Assembly: GCA_023627715.1 (NCBI GenBank)
Contig: JAMAHW010000062.1
Span: 1 to 64,000, forward strand
Direction of reading: 5' to 3'
DNA length: 64,000 nucleotides
Source of the DNA: Periconia sp. R9002
Taxonomy: Eukaryota > Ascomycota > Dothideomycetes > Pleosporales > Periconiaceae
In this document: piece after piece, positions 54,955 through 64,000 of the stretch
Position numbering within the stretch: position 1 is the stretch's first letter
Layout of the letters: the number at the start of each line of letters is the position of its first letter
The notes under the pieces: generated by a model
Database searches by the model: none
What the model saw: the letters and a program-made list of their open reading frames with translations, nothing else
Told to the model about the DNA's origin: nothing
Position numbers and translations under genes: made by a program

Positions 54955-56559
54955 CTACTGATCGAAATCCAACTCCTCACCCTCAACCTGTTCATCCTCA
55001 TCGTACTCCTCGCTCTGCTCGTCCTCGTCGTCACTCTCTCCCGCACGCGCCCACTCCGCACTCTCGTCCAGACTAGGGCCCAGATCGAGGCCGCGAGCGT
55101 ACTCGATGCCAGCGGTCGCAGCGTGGCGTTCGAGCGTGGAATCTTGTTCAGGCATGGGATCGATCTCGCGGAGTGATGGGTCGGCGTCGAAGTCGTCGGC
55201 GTCCTGGTTTGCGGAAGTAGTAGTCTGCGTTGGATCACCACCAACCGTAGCGAATCCGACTGATTTAGTATGTGAGCTGTGTTCGTTTTCGTGCGAGGAG
55301 GTTGTTGGGAGCCGCCGCCGCGTCTCGAGGACGTCGCCGTCCCATGGCATACACTCTTTAACTGTTTCACCGCACCGTAGACACGTCCAGCCTTCGCCCT
55401 CTTCGTTCGCGATGCGCTGCGCGATACACGCGAAGCAGTATATGCAGCCGCACGGCACGGCTTCGTAGGGGTTTGTGATGTCTGTAGCTGCGGAGCCGAC
55501 GACGCCGCCACCGCCGGCGGACTGCGCGAGGATGTCTTGCTCGGTTGCTGTCGCGGGGTTTTGGTCGCGGTAGCAGATTGCGCAGGTGCGTTCAGGGAGG
55601 AAGCCAAGTTCGCCTGTGGGCTTCGCGTCTGCGTCTTCGACATCGGAGGGAGAGGTGGATGAGGAATGGCGGCCGATTAGGGTAAGAAAGGAAGAGCGCA
55701 GTTTGCGCCATGTGCGGGCGAGGATGCGGCGCCAGCGAGAGATGCCGACGAGTGGGAGGAGGAAGAGGAGGAACTCGGTGAAGGCGTGCCAGACGAGTTG
55801 GCGGTTAAGGTATTCGAAGGAGACCTCGCGGCTTGTGGAGTGCGAGGTTGGGGTTAAGCGCAGGCGGAGGAAGCGGTCGGTTAGGGTTCTGTAGCGGCCG
55901 TTCACGAGGAAGACGAGGAAGGAGGCGAGGGATGCGAAGTCGTGTATTGAGGTGAGGTATTCGGAGAGTTGGGAGGCGAGTTGGAGCGTTTCGGATTGGG
56001 GTCTTGTGTAGTCTTCGGATGCGGAGAGGAGATAGTCTTCCCACTTTGCCCATGCGTAGCGTCCGCCGACGGTGATGAGTCCATATGCAGTCTTCTGCCA
56101 TTTTGTGGGCCGCGGTCGGTCGGGGCGGGTGCTGCGGGCGTCTGTATATCGTAGGCCCTGGAGGTGGGCGCCGTAGCTTGCGTCGTTGTTCCATATGCTG
56201 AGCTTGAACAGGATCAAGCGGAGACCCAATAGAATTTCCGGGGTGTAGTTGTCGGTGATGTGGGTGCCAAAGTATTTGAATCCTTCAGAGACCTGGCCCT
56301 TGAGCAGGTCGAGTAATTCTTCGTCGAGCAGTTCGGCGTCGACCTGGCCGACACGGAATTCAGGCTGGGTGCCCTCGCGGCCTCGTATGGCGTGCCATAT
56401 CGAGAGGCCCGTATTACCGAAGCGATTGAATGGGAATGGAAGGCGGCTTATGGATGCGGTCGACTGTGCTGTGCGTGCGGCTTCATGTTGGGCCCGCGCG
56501 CGTTGGGCACGGCGAGCTGCGATGCGTTCTTGGGCGGCGGCGAAGTCGGCGGATGGCAT
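54955..56559 (-). CDS. PEX2: Peroxin-2, peroxisomal RING E3 ubiquitin ligase
   Basis: Single exon, 534 residues. The N-terminal Pex2/Pex12 domain is visible (VGQVDAELLDEELLDLLKGQ, PEILLGLRLILFKLSIWN, TKWQKTAYGLITVGGRYAW) with hydrophobic segments FASLASFLVFLVNGRY and FTEFLLFLLPLVG for the peroxisomal membrane. The C-terminal RING begins at ERTCAICYRD and continues VPCGCIYCFACIAQR and WTCLRCGE, with an insertion rich in Gly between the first two Cys pairs. PEX2, PEX10 and PEX12 form the ligase channel that ubiquitinates and recycles PEX5 after import of PTS1 cargo. The acidic tail is poorly conserved in general. Conserved housekeeping gene; adjacency to PTS1-bearing enzymes in this window is probably coincidence. 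Confidence 0.94.
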   Translation of the reverse strand: MPSADFAAAQERIAARRAQRARAQHEAARTAQSTASISRLPFPFNRFGNTGLSIWHAIRGREGTQPEFRVGQVDAELLDEELLDLLKGQVSEGFKYFGTHITDNYTPEILLGLRLILFKLSIWNNDASYGAHLQGLRYTDARSTRPDRPRPTKWQKTAYGLITVGGRYAWAKWEDYLLSASEDYTRPQSETLQLASQLSEYLTSIHDFASLASFLVFLVNGRYRTLTDRFLRLRLTPTSHSTSREVSFEYLNRQLVWHAFTEFLLFLLPLVGISRWRRILARTWRKLRSSFLTLIGRHSSSTSPSDVEDADAKPTGELGFLPERTCAICYRDQNPATATEQDILAQSAGGGGVVGSAATDITNPYEAVPCGCIYCFACIAQRIANEEGEGWTCLRCGETVKECMPWDGDVLETRRRLPTTSSHENEHSSHTKSVGFATVGGDPTQTTTSANQDADDFDADPSLREIDPMPEQDSTLERHAATAGIEYARGLDLGPSLDESAEWARAGESDDEDEQSEEYDEDEQVEGEELDFDQ

Positions 56560-57097
56560 TGAGGGTCATGGGGGGTATTGGGAAGGCAGGGAACGGTTTA
56601 TGAAGGCGATGATGTTGGCATGGAGGGAGGTGGAGGTGGAGAGAGCAGAAGGTGACAACAGACAGATGGGCCGAGGTATCACTTGAGATGGATTGCAGTC
56701 GGCGCGGAATTAGGAGCTACGGAGCACCCGGTAGGCCATGGTGGATGGTGATAGGGAGCACTGCGGGGAAGCAAAAGTTCCCAGATGCAATTGACAGATC
56801 AATACGGACTCGACGTGCTTTTGATCGCCGCTGCATATGTACATGACACAATTGCGGTCGATTGTTTTCTTCCTTGCTTCTTGCTTTTTACATGTCTGAC
56901 CACCCATTTCTTAGAGAGTTAGGCAACCTCAAACCGTTGGTGCCTCATGCCTTTTCTTCTCCACTCCGTCAAATAAACTATTGATCCCTCCCCACCACAA
57001 CCTTCGCACCACCCACACGACACCTCCATGACCCCGCCCTCGACCATTTGACGGCTGCTTGCTACCACAAATTGCTTGCTCCACGGCTTGACACGCC
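56560..57097. other. Divergent promoter region of PEX2 and importin genes
   Basis: A 538-bp spacer between two divergent housekeeping genes. No other gene or clear motif is seen. Confidence 0.6.
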
Positions 57098-60000
57098 ATG
57101 CAGGTGGATTTTGGCGCTGTAGAGGTGCCAGGCGAGGCCAACCCTCTCACTGAGGGCATCCTGTTCCACGTTTTGAGGTCGGCCTCCTCCACAGACCCCA
57201 CGCAGATCCAGACGGGCGCAAAGCAGCTCCAGGAATGGGAAAAGGCCGCCGGCTTCTATCCTTTGCTACAAACCGTATTCATCGACAAATCATTACCTTA
57301 TGAAGTTCGTTACCTTGGTATTATCCAGCTCAAGAACGGCATCGACAAATACTGGCGCAAGACAGCCACCAAGTACGTGAATCCCTTGGACCTTTCCCCT
57401 TCTTCTTCTCTTCTAACCACATGTAGTGCCGTCACCAAGGAAGATAAGGCCCAGATAAGATCGAGGCTGCTCCAGAGTGCCGTGAATGAGGCCGATCACC
57501 GTCTTGCCCTGCAAAATGCCTTGGTCGTTGCCAAAATCGTCCGCTTCGAATACCCTAATGACTGGCCCCAGCTGTTCCAAGAACTTCTACAAATCCTTCG
57601 CGCGTCGACCGATCCGAACGCGTTCCACCTCCAACTGCCTCGAGCGCTCATGGTGCTTCTCTACATTGTCAAGGAGCTATCGACCGGACGTCTGCTGCGT
57701 ACCCGTCAAAATCTACAAGCTGTCGCCCCTGAGATATTGAATGTCCTAGGCACCATTTATGTGAGCAAAGTACAAAATTGGTATACGTTCTTTAGAGATG
57801 GTGGAGACGATGAAGCGGGCGCTCTGCAGAGCATCGAGAACAGCTTGCTCGCCCTAAAGATCCTGCGGCGGTTAATCATGACGGGCTATGAGTTCCCAGG
57901 CAGGGACAAGGACGTTCAAGGATTTTGGACATTGGTGCGGCAGCAGTTTGGAGACTTCCTTCCTTTTGTCTTGAATCAGGCTTCTCCGATTGCGCCACCC
58001 GTGACCAAGCTGATAGAGAAGCATTTGATGCAGCTGGCAAAGTTTCATCTTGCCATGGCTACTAACCACCCTGCTGATTTTGTCCTACTGCCTAACTCAC
58101 TGGATCTTGTTCGCGCCTACTGGGGTCTCATCTCCCAACTTGGGGAAACATGGGGCTCCAAATCTGTGGAGGATGCTAAGATCGTAACCGACGGTGATCA
58201 GGAAGACGATGCCCCTATTCTCGAGCGCCTGGGCTTGAAGGGATTGCTTCTCATCCGTGCTTGCATCAAAATGGTCTTTTATCCCACACAGACTTTCCGA
58301 TACAAACATCCACAGGAAAAAGAGGAGCGAGCCAAAGCCACTCAGATAGTCAAGTCGGAGCTGCTCACTGACGACCTTGTCCGTGAAATGACTTCTGCTC
58401 TCGTTACTCGCTTCTTTGTGTTCAGACCGAGCGACTTGCGCATGTGGGAGGAAGAGCCCGACGAGTGGGAGAAGATGGAAGACGGCGGCGAAGATTGGGA
58501 ATTTGCAGTCCGGCCCTGCGCCGAAAAGCTCTTTTTAGACCTGGCAAAGAATTTCAAGGATTTGATCGTGCAGCCTCTGCTACAAGTCTTCTCCTCAGTT
58601 GCAAGTGAGTCGCCATTCTATCATCCTCGTATGCATATGCTGACAAACTTTAGCACCGGAAAACGAGGACATATTGTTTAAAGACTCGGTCTATACAGCG
58701 ATTGGTCTAGCTGCTGACATCCTACACGACCAGCTTGATTTTGACTCCTTTATCGAGAATACCCTCGTTCCGGAAGCGCAGAAACAGAAGCCTGGTTTCA
58801 ACATCATTCGTCGCCGCATCGCTATCATCATATCGCAATGGATAGCCATCAAGGTTTCCAAGGAAAAGAAGCCGATTATATACCAAATTTTCCAGCACCT
58901 ACTCGACAAGAGCGACCCCCTAAACGATCAAGTGGTTCGCGTAACCGCTGGGCGAAAATTCAGGGACGTTGCTGATGAATGGGAATTCCACGCCGACATC
59001 TTCTTGCCATATGCGCCCTCCATCCTGGACAGGTTGATGGCCCTAGTTCAGGAGGTCGAACTCCAAGAAACTAAGATGGGTCTTTTGAATACAATCAGTA
59101 TTGTTGTAGAGAGGCTGGAGCATAACGTGAGTACATTGTGGTTAAGTTTTATTCATACCAAACTGACGAGTTTTAGATCACACCCTACGCCAACAGCATC
59201 GTTTCACTCCTGCCACCGCTGTGGGAAGAATCTGGGGATGAGCATCTTATGAAACAAGCAATCCTAGCAATTCTCGCTCGCCTCACAAATGCAATGAAGG
59301 CCGACTCTCGTTCATTCCACAACTCATTCCTTCCAATTATCCAATCAGCCATTGAGCCTGGTTCTGAGACGCAAGTATATCTCTTGGAGGACGCTCTCGA
59401 TCTGTGGTCTTCCATTATTGCACAGACACCTTCTGCACCTGAACCCACACCGCCGGAACTGTTACACCTCCTCCAATACCTCCTCCCTCTCTTCGCGATG
59501 GACAACGAGACCCTTAGGAAGGCTATCGAGATCACAGAAGCGTATCTTTTACTCGCACCCGCTGCCGTCTTAGCGGACGAGTTCCGCCCGGGACTTCTTC
59601 GCGCGCTAGCCGATTTGCTAGGCAATCTAAAACCTGAGGCCAGCGGGAGCGTCCATCATCTTATGCAATGCGTTATTCGGGGCGCCGAAGGTATCGGCGG
59701 TGAAGACGCTGTCAAAGTTCTTGTCGCGGACCTGATCTCCACGGGATTTCTTGCCAAGGTCCTTGAAGGTCTCCACGGCGCGTGGACGCACCACCAATCG
59801 CACGGTCCATATCGTGAACTCCCTTCTCGTGCCGTCGATGGTGTCGTAGAAACAGACTACTTCACCGTCCTTGCGCGCATTGGCCTTGCGTCGCCTTCCC
59901 TCCTACTCGAAGCACTATCTTCAGTGGGGAATGCGGAGCTAGCGAAGACGCTCGACTGGTTGCTTGAAGAGTGGTTCGGCCACATCGAGAACATTGGGGA

Positions 60001-60468
60001 TCTTTCTAACAAAAAACTCATGACGCTCGTGCTCTCACGCCTCCTAGAAGTAGATGGCGGTCGCTTTGTTTTAGAAAAGCTACAAAATCTAATCACCGTC
60101 TGGACAGACGTACTAGGTCAGTTGCTCGATGGCATGGACGATAAAAGCGCCGAGTAAGTCCCTCCCCCTTCTCAATGTCTCCCGGCGACCAAATCTCACA
60201 AACTAACTACATGAACAACAGCTGCCTTTACTGGCCCGAAGAACCCAACCCCTACTGGCCTAGTGAGCCTGAAGCCCCAGAGGAACAGCGGAAGCGCGAC
60301 CTCATCTATTCGGACCCCGTGCACCGTCTCAACCTCGTTGTCGTGGTGCGCGAGCACCTCCAAGCAGCGATCCAAGCATCCGGTGGCGAGCAACGCTTCC
60401 AGGAGGAGTGGCTGAGCCGCGTGGACAAGGATGTGCTCAAGGGGTTTGGCGAGTTGGGCATCATGTAG
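57098..60468 (+). CDS. Importin-beta family karyopherin, KAP120/importin-11-like
   Basis: Exons 57098-57372, 57427-58604, 58654-59126, 59177-60153 and 60222-60468 join in phase to 1049 residues. The importin-beta N-terminal domain lies at about residues 29-110 (AKQLQEWEKAAGFYPLLQTV, EVRYLGIIQLKNGIDKYWRK), where Ran-GTP binds; HEAT repeats fill the rest. IRSRLLQSAVNEADHRLALQ, KIVRFEYPNDWPQLFQELL and the acidic loop after YPTQTFRYKHPQ match Kap120/IPO11. It carries proteins through the nuclear pore; yeast Kap120 is linked to 60S ribosome export and Rpf1 import. The first intron is 54 bp and in frame with no stop, but splicing restores TATNAVTKEDK, which fits the family better. Confidence 0.92.
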
Positions 60469-61369
60469 GTAGGCTGAAGACGCCTTCAACGCCGTGGGAT
60501 TTTTTTTCTTTCTCTCTACCTTGGGACGGTTTTGGATTGATAGATTGAGTGAAAGTGGGTGTGGAGATTATGCGAGAGCTGCTCTGCTGCTCTGTCTTTG
60601 GTTTTCTTTGGTTTTCGACTTTTCTTGGACTGTGCGAGGCAGCGACATAGCGAGTAAGATGATGATACCAATTCGTGCGATTGATGCGATAGTTACATAT
60701 GCATATCGATGTCCTGGGTGAAGGAAAGGCCGAGGGAAAAGGAAAACGCTGAATGAATAAGGAAACAAGAGCAATTTTTGTCACGACTTCATCCACATTG
60801 CTCTACATGGACACTTTGAGAAAGCACCAGCGGATTGATGGATCGTGTTGTACGTGATTTCACTTGCCCATCCACACCGTTTTCGTACATACATACAACA
60901 CCCACGAGCGAATATGCGGGGAACCCGCGCACCCGATCCTTGCAAAAAGTACACGCGGGCACACCCTATACATAGAACCACGATATTTCCCCTGGACTGG
61001 AACCCTCTTAAACATGCCACCTCGTGGCTAAATCCCCAGTGTTGCGTCCTCATCCCACCTTCCCGTTGCAGGAGAGGGATATGCTCGAAAACGGAAGGGA
61101 ACAACGTCATCAGCCCAGAAATAACAATGGTATGAGACAAACGATCAGCTGATGTTTTGGATTGCCTGGTTCCGTCACCATCTCTATCATAGCCTCCGTG
61201 GTTCAAAACTCCATATTTTGCGCTCGTTGATCGAAGACGGGTATTAGCTAGCCGTACATTTTTTGTTGTCATACACCAATGATTCAATCGGCCCTGTGCC
61301 TTCGGTACCTGACAACAGCAGGGGTTTATTGATTTCAAAACGCGCAATAACGTCCATTTTTTCTCAATC
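60469..61369. other. Intergenic region before the GH76 gene
   Basis: No supported gene on the plus strand. A 268-codon minus-strand frame (60781-61587) crosses it and the first exon of the mannanase gene, but has no recognisable domain. Confidence 0.55.
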
Positions 61370-63069
61370 ATGAAGATTGGGTATACAGCGCCGAGGTGGA
61401 TTATTTCGTATTGGCCATTGCTCCTCGCTTTTGCGACTGCCATACCAGTTGGTGAGTAATAAAATGTCAACTTCGGCTTTCTGAACGAGGAAAACTTGCT
61501 CACGGTACCGCAGAAAATAGTGCAGCGTACAATTTGAAGCCCCAGGATACAGTTGACACGGTGTTGCTGCGCGATGCTCCACATCACCTCTCACGTGGAA
61601 TTGCAATCGATTCCGCCCAGGCACTGCAAGAACTCCGCGCAACCCTTGGGGTAATGCAAACCAAGTACTTCACGATATGGGTTGGAGATTGGGAAACCGC
61701 AATTGATTGGACCGGCGCGGTCATAAACACGCATCTCACGGCAGCCCTCTTGACCATTTCAAAGTCATTGGAATACATTTTCCCCAATACCTCGAGCGGC
61801 GGCTCCGGCCCGGGTGGGGAAGCGCAGGAGTTGGAAAATGAGATCAACCAATACTTCACCCAGGGGATTGGCTACTACTATGTAGAGGATATCCTATCGA
61901 TCCGCAATGAAGCTTATGATGATATGCAATGGGTGGTGTTGGACTGGTTAGACGGTATAAGATTCATCGATGCGCACTCCAAAGCGCACTACGAGAATGC
62001 AAATGGGACAGATTGGTGGTACGCACGACAGTTCATCCCATCCTTTGCACACCGTTCACGTGCTTTCTACGAGTTGGCCCAGCAGGGCTGGGACGAGACG
62101 CTTTGCGGTGGAGGCATGCTATGGAATCCAGTGGGACTACCATACAAAAACACCGTCACAAACGAGCTCTTCATCACTTCCAGTATAAACATGTATCTCT
62201 ACTTCCCAGGCGACGACATTGACTCCCCGTTCTTCATCCCTTCAAGCCAGCAACAACCCCAAACCAACCACCCGAACGTTCCCCCCAACGCTAAACGACA
62301 ACCCTCCTCCGAACCAACGCACGACTCCAAATATCTAAACGCCGCGATAAAAGCCTACGACTGGCTCGCAAACATCAACATGACCAACGACCAGGGGCTC
62401 TACGTAGACGGCTACCACATCAGCGGGCTCAACACAAACTCCACCAACAACACCGTCTGCGACGAGCGCGACGAAACCGTCTGGACCTACAACCAAGGCA
62501 TCCTTCTCTCTGGTCTCCGCGGTCTCTGGGATGCCACAGGAAACACAACATACCTTTCAGACGCACATACACTCGTACAAAACGTGATGCGTGCTACAGG
62601 GTGGACATCTACCCCCTCCTCCACCTCCATCACTACACTGCCCCTTAACACCACCACCCCCAACAACCTGGGCACAAACGGTATCCTGAACGAACCCTGC
62701 GACCCAACAGGCGACTGTACCCAAGACGCCCAAACCTTCAAATCCATCTTCTTCCACCACTTCACCTCCCTCTGCGCCCCGCTCACCCCAACCCCGTTCG
62801 TCCCTTCGCCTCCCCCCGATCTCGTATCATCCCACGCGCAGAACTGCACGCGGTATCTGGAATGGGTGGAGCGGAATGCGCGAGCCGCGTTGGCGACGAG
62901 GGATGGGGAGGGGAGGGTCGGTGGCTGGTGGGGGGTGGAGTGGGATGGGACGGGTGGGGATTTGAATGATAGGGGTAGAGGGAGGACGGTGGAGACGCAG
63001 GGGGGTGGGGTTGCGGTCGTGAGGGCGTGGAGGGAGTTGGGGGGTTGGTATGGTGGAGGGATGGGGTGA
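61370..63069 (+). CDS. Secreted endo-alpha-1,6-mannanase, GH76
   Basis: Exons 61370-61451 and 61514-63069 join in phase to 545 residues. The signal peptide is IISYWPLLLAFATAIPV. The GH76 core shows the two catalytic aspartates, Asp163 and Asp164, in RNEAYDDMQWVVLDW, then GGGMLWNPVGLPYKNTVTNE, ELFITSS, VWTYNQGILLSGL and NGILNEPCDPTGDCTQDAQTFKSIFF (read as shorter family phrases). The family cleaves alpha-1,6-mannan; fungal Dcw1/Dfg5 relatives help link GPI proteins into the wall, while free secreted forms degrade mannan. No GPI tail is visible: the C-terminus is Gly/Arg-rich and low complexity. This points to a secreted, soluble enzyme. A Thr/Asn/Pro-rich insertion sits near residues 265-290. 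Confidence 0.92.
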
Positions 63070-63209
63070 CGGAATGAACGGATTCTTGTTGGTTTGTGTG
63101 GGTGAGTGTATACATATATCAGCTTTTGAGGTTGGTGCAGTTTTTCGGTCATGTGGATGTAGCGGAGAGAAGGAGAGACTTATGAGGCATTAAGATTCCG
63201 TGCTATATA

Positions 63210-64000
63210 TCAATTCGAACTCCCACTTAATATCAAAGTGAACTGGTTCTTTCCCGCAGAAAGCACTACCTCGCTCTTCCCCTCACCACCCCCATCCACC
63301 ATCCATTTCGCCGGCACCTCCAAAACCCCCTCAATCCCTTCCGGAACATCAAGACCCACCACAGCCCTCTCCCCCTCCACCCCCCAACGCGCCGTAATCG
63401 TACCATACGGTGTCGACACCCTACCCTCCACTTCCTTCAACCCCAAAACCCCAACACCAGGCTGCACCACAAACGTCTTATACCCGGCCGACGTCGGTCG
63501 AATCCCAAGCACATATTCCGGCAACACGTACGATGGCGCAGCCCCCCAGGGATGAGCCAGACTCGTAAACGCATCGATCCCGGGTGACCCGTCGGGTTTC
63601 ACGTACTCCCAGCTGGCCCCGGAGTAGTACTTGTCGTCGTTGACCATGCTGGCCCAGAGACCATCGAGGAGGTGCGATATCGCGACGGTGGCGTCTTCAA
63701 TGTCGTAGACGTGATACGCCTGGAGTAAAGCCTCGAGGAGGAAGCCGGAGGGGCTCGGTGCGAGTTGGTAGTCTGGCGTCTCGGCGTCGGAGGAGGTGGT
63801 TTTGTACCCTGGACCGAACCGCAGGTCTTCGAGTTTTTGGATCGAGGAGAGGGTTTGGGTGGAGTTTGCTGCGCCCGCGAGCATGCACCATGCGAGTCCC
63901 GTGAGGGAGAAGTTCCCGGGCGAGTCGATGGAGAGGGAGTATGTTTGGAGGGAGGGGTTCCAGAGGTGCGTGTTGATCGCGTCGACGAGTCCCGACGCAG
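63210..64000 (-). CDS. Alpha-L-rhamnosidase-like glycoside hydrolase (GH78), C-terminal part
   Basis: Partial: translation continues upstream to the window edge (ASGLVDAINTHLWNPSLQTY), so the N-terminal and central parts lie beyond 64000. The visible 260 residues match the end of the GH78 (alpha/alpha)6 barrel and the final beta-sandwich: FLLEALLQAYHVYDIEDATV, DGLWASMVNDDKYYSGASWE, SLAHPWGAAPSYVLPEYVLG, IRPTSAGYKTFVVQP and a last strand FTLILSG. GH78 enzymes release terminal alpha-L-rhamnose from pectin side chains and plant glycosides. The catalytic acids are probably off-window, so activity cannot be judged. Convergent with the mannanase, 140 bp apart. Confidence 0.88.
   Translation of the reverse strand, partial: ASGLVDAINTHLWNPSLQTYSLSIDSPGNFSLTGLAWCMLAGAANSTQTLSSIQKLEDLRFGPGYKTTSSDAETPDYQLAPSPSGFLLEALLQAYHVYDIEDATVAISHLLDGLWASMVNDDKYYSGASWEYVKPDGSPGIDAFTSLAHPWGAAPSYVLPEYVLGIRPTSAGYKTFVVQPGVGVLGLKEVEGRVSTPYGTITARWGVEGERAVVGLDVPEGIEGVLEVPAKWMVDGGGEGKSEVVLSAGKNQFTLILSGSSN

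Noticed and set aside
54955..56559. Functional link of PEX2 with the peroxisomal D-amino-acid oxidase
   Set aside because: They are 15 kb apart with unrelated genes between; PEX2 is a housekeeping gene present in all such fungi.
60781..61587. 268-codon open frame on the minus strand overlapping the first exon of the mannanase gene
   Set aside because: No recognisable domain, rich in rare residues, antisense to a supported gene; most likely chance.

Overview
The window reads as nuclear DNA of a filamentous ascomycete (Pezizomycotina). The genes carry short introns, mostly about 45-75 bp with GTAAGT/GTGAGT-type donors and CAG/TAG acceptors, and are separated by long AT- and pyrimidine-rich spacers. 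The content is typically fungal: F-box proteins, a GPI-anchored Kre9/Knh1-like wall protein, a GH5 exo-glucanase and a GH76 mannanase. I cannot assign a class by eye. Exon joins were worked out by hand from splice sites and reading phase; wherever I call a gene intact, the joined exons keep one open frame.

Layout. 1-19.5 kb is gene-poor. It holds a zinc-finger/TENA-domain protein, a secreted exo-beta-1,3-glucanase, a GPI-anchored surface protein and a 974-aa protein with a folded N-terminal half and a disordered tail, separated by gaps of 2.6-3.9 kb with GGTA and GCAA tetranucleotide tracts. 19.5-29 kb is accessory: a FAD monooxygenase, two unrelated F-box proteins (one with an RNA polymerase II CTD-like tail), a Cys-rich single-pass membrane protein and a multi-pass membrane protein.

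31.1-40.8 kb is the most interesting part. Six adjacent genes encode a Dal5-type MFS anion transporter, an Asp/Glu/hydantoin racemase, a D-hydantoinase/dihydropyrimidinase, a D-2-hydroxyacid dehydrogenase, a D-amino-acid oxidase ending in a peroxisomal ARL tripeptide, and a nitrilase-family enzyme with the CNDRRW signature of N-carbamoyl-D-amino-acid hydrolase. Together they spell a complete D-hydantoin catabolic route: uptake, racemisation, ring opening, decarbamoylation to a D-amino acid, oxidation to a 2-oxo acid plus ammonia, and reduction to a D-2-hydroxy acid. All the key catalytic residues I looked for are present. The promoters are rich in GATA-factor (HGATAR) hexamers, which suggests nitrogen control.

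41.5-64 kb returns to mostly conserved genes: an uncharacterised protein (DUF3632-like), a DHA1-type MFS transporter, a ubiquitin C-terminal hydrolase, a secreted S28 serine peptidase, an atypical short-chain dehydrogenase, a BuGZ/ZNF207-like zinc-finger protein, PEX2, a KAP120/importin-11-like karyopherin, a GH76 alpha-1,6-mannanase, and a GH78-type alpha-L-rhamnosidase cut by the right edge. I found no tRNA, rRNA, CRISPR array or intact transposon.
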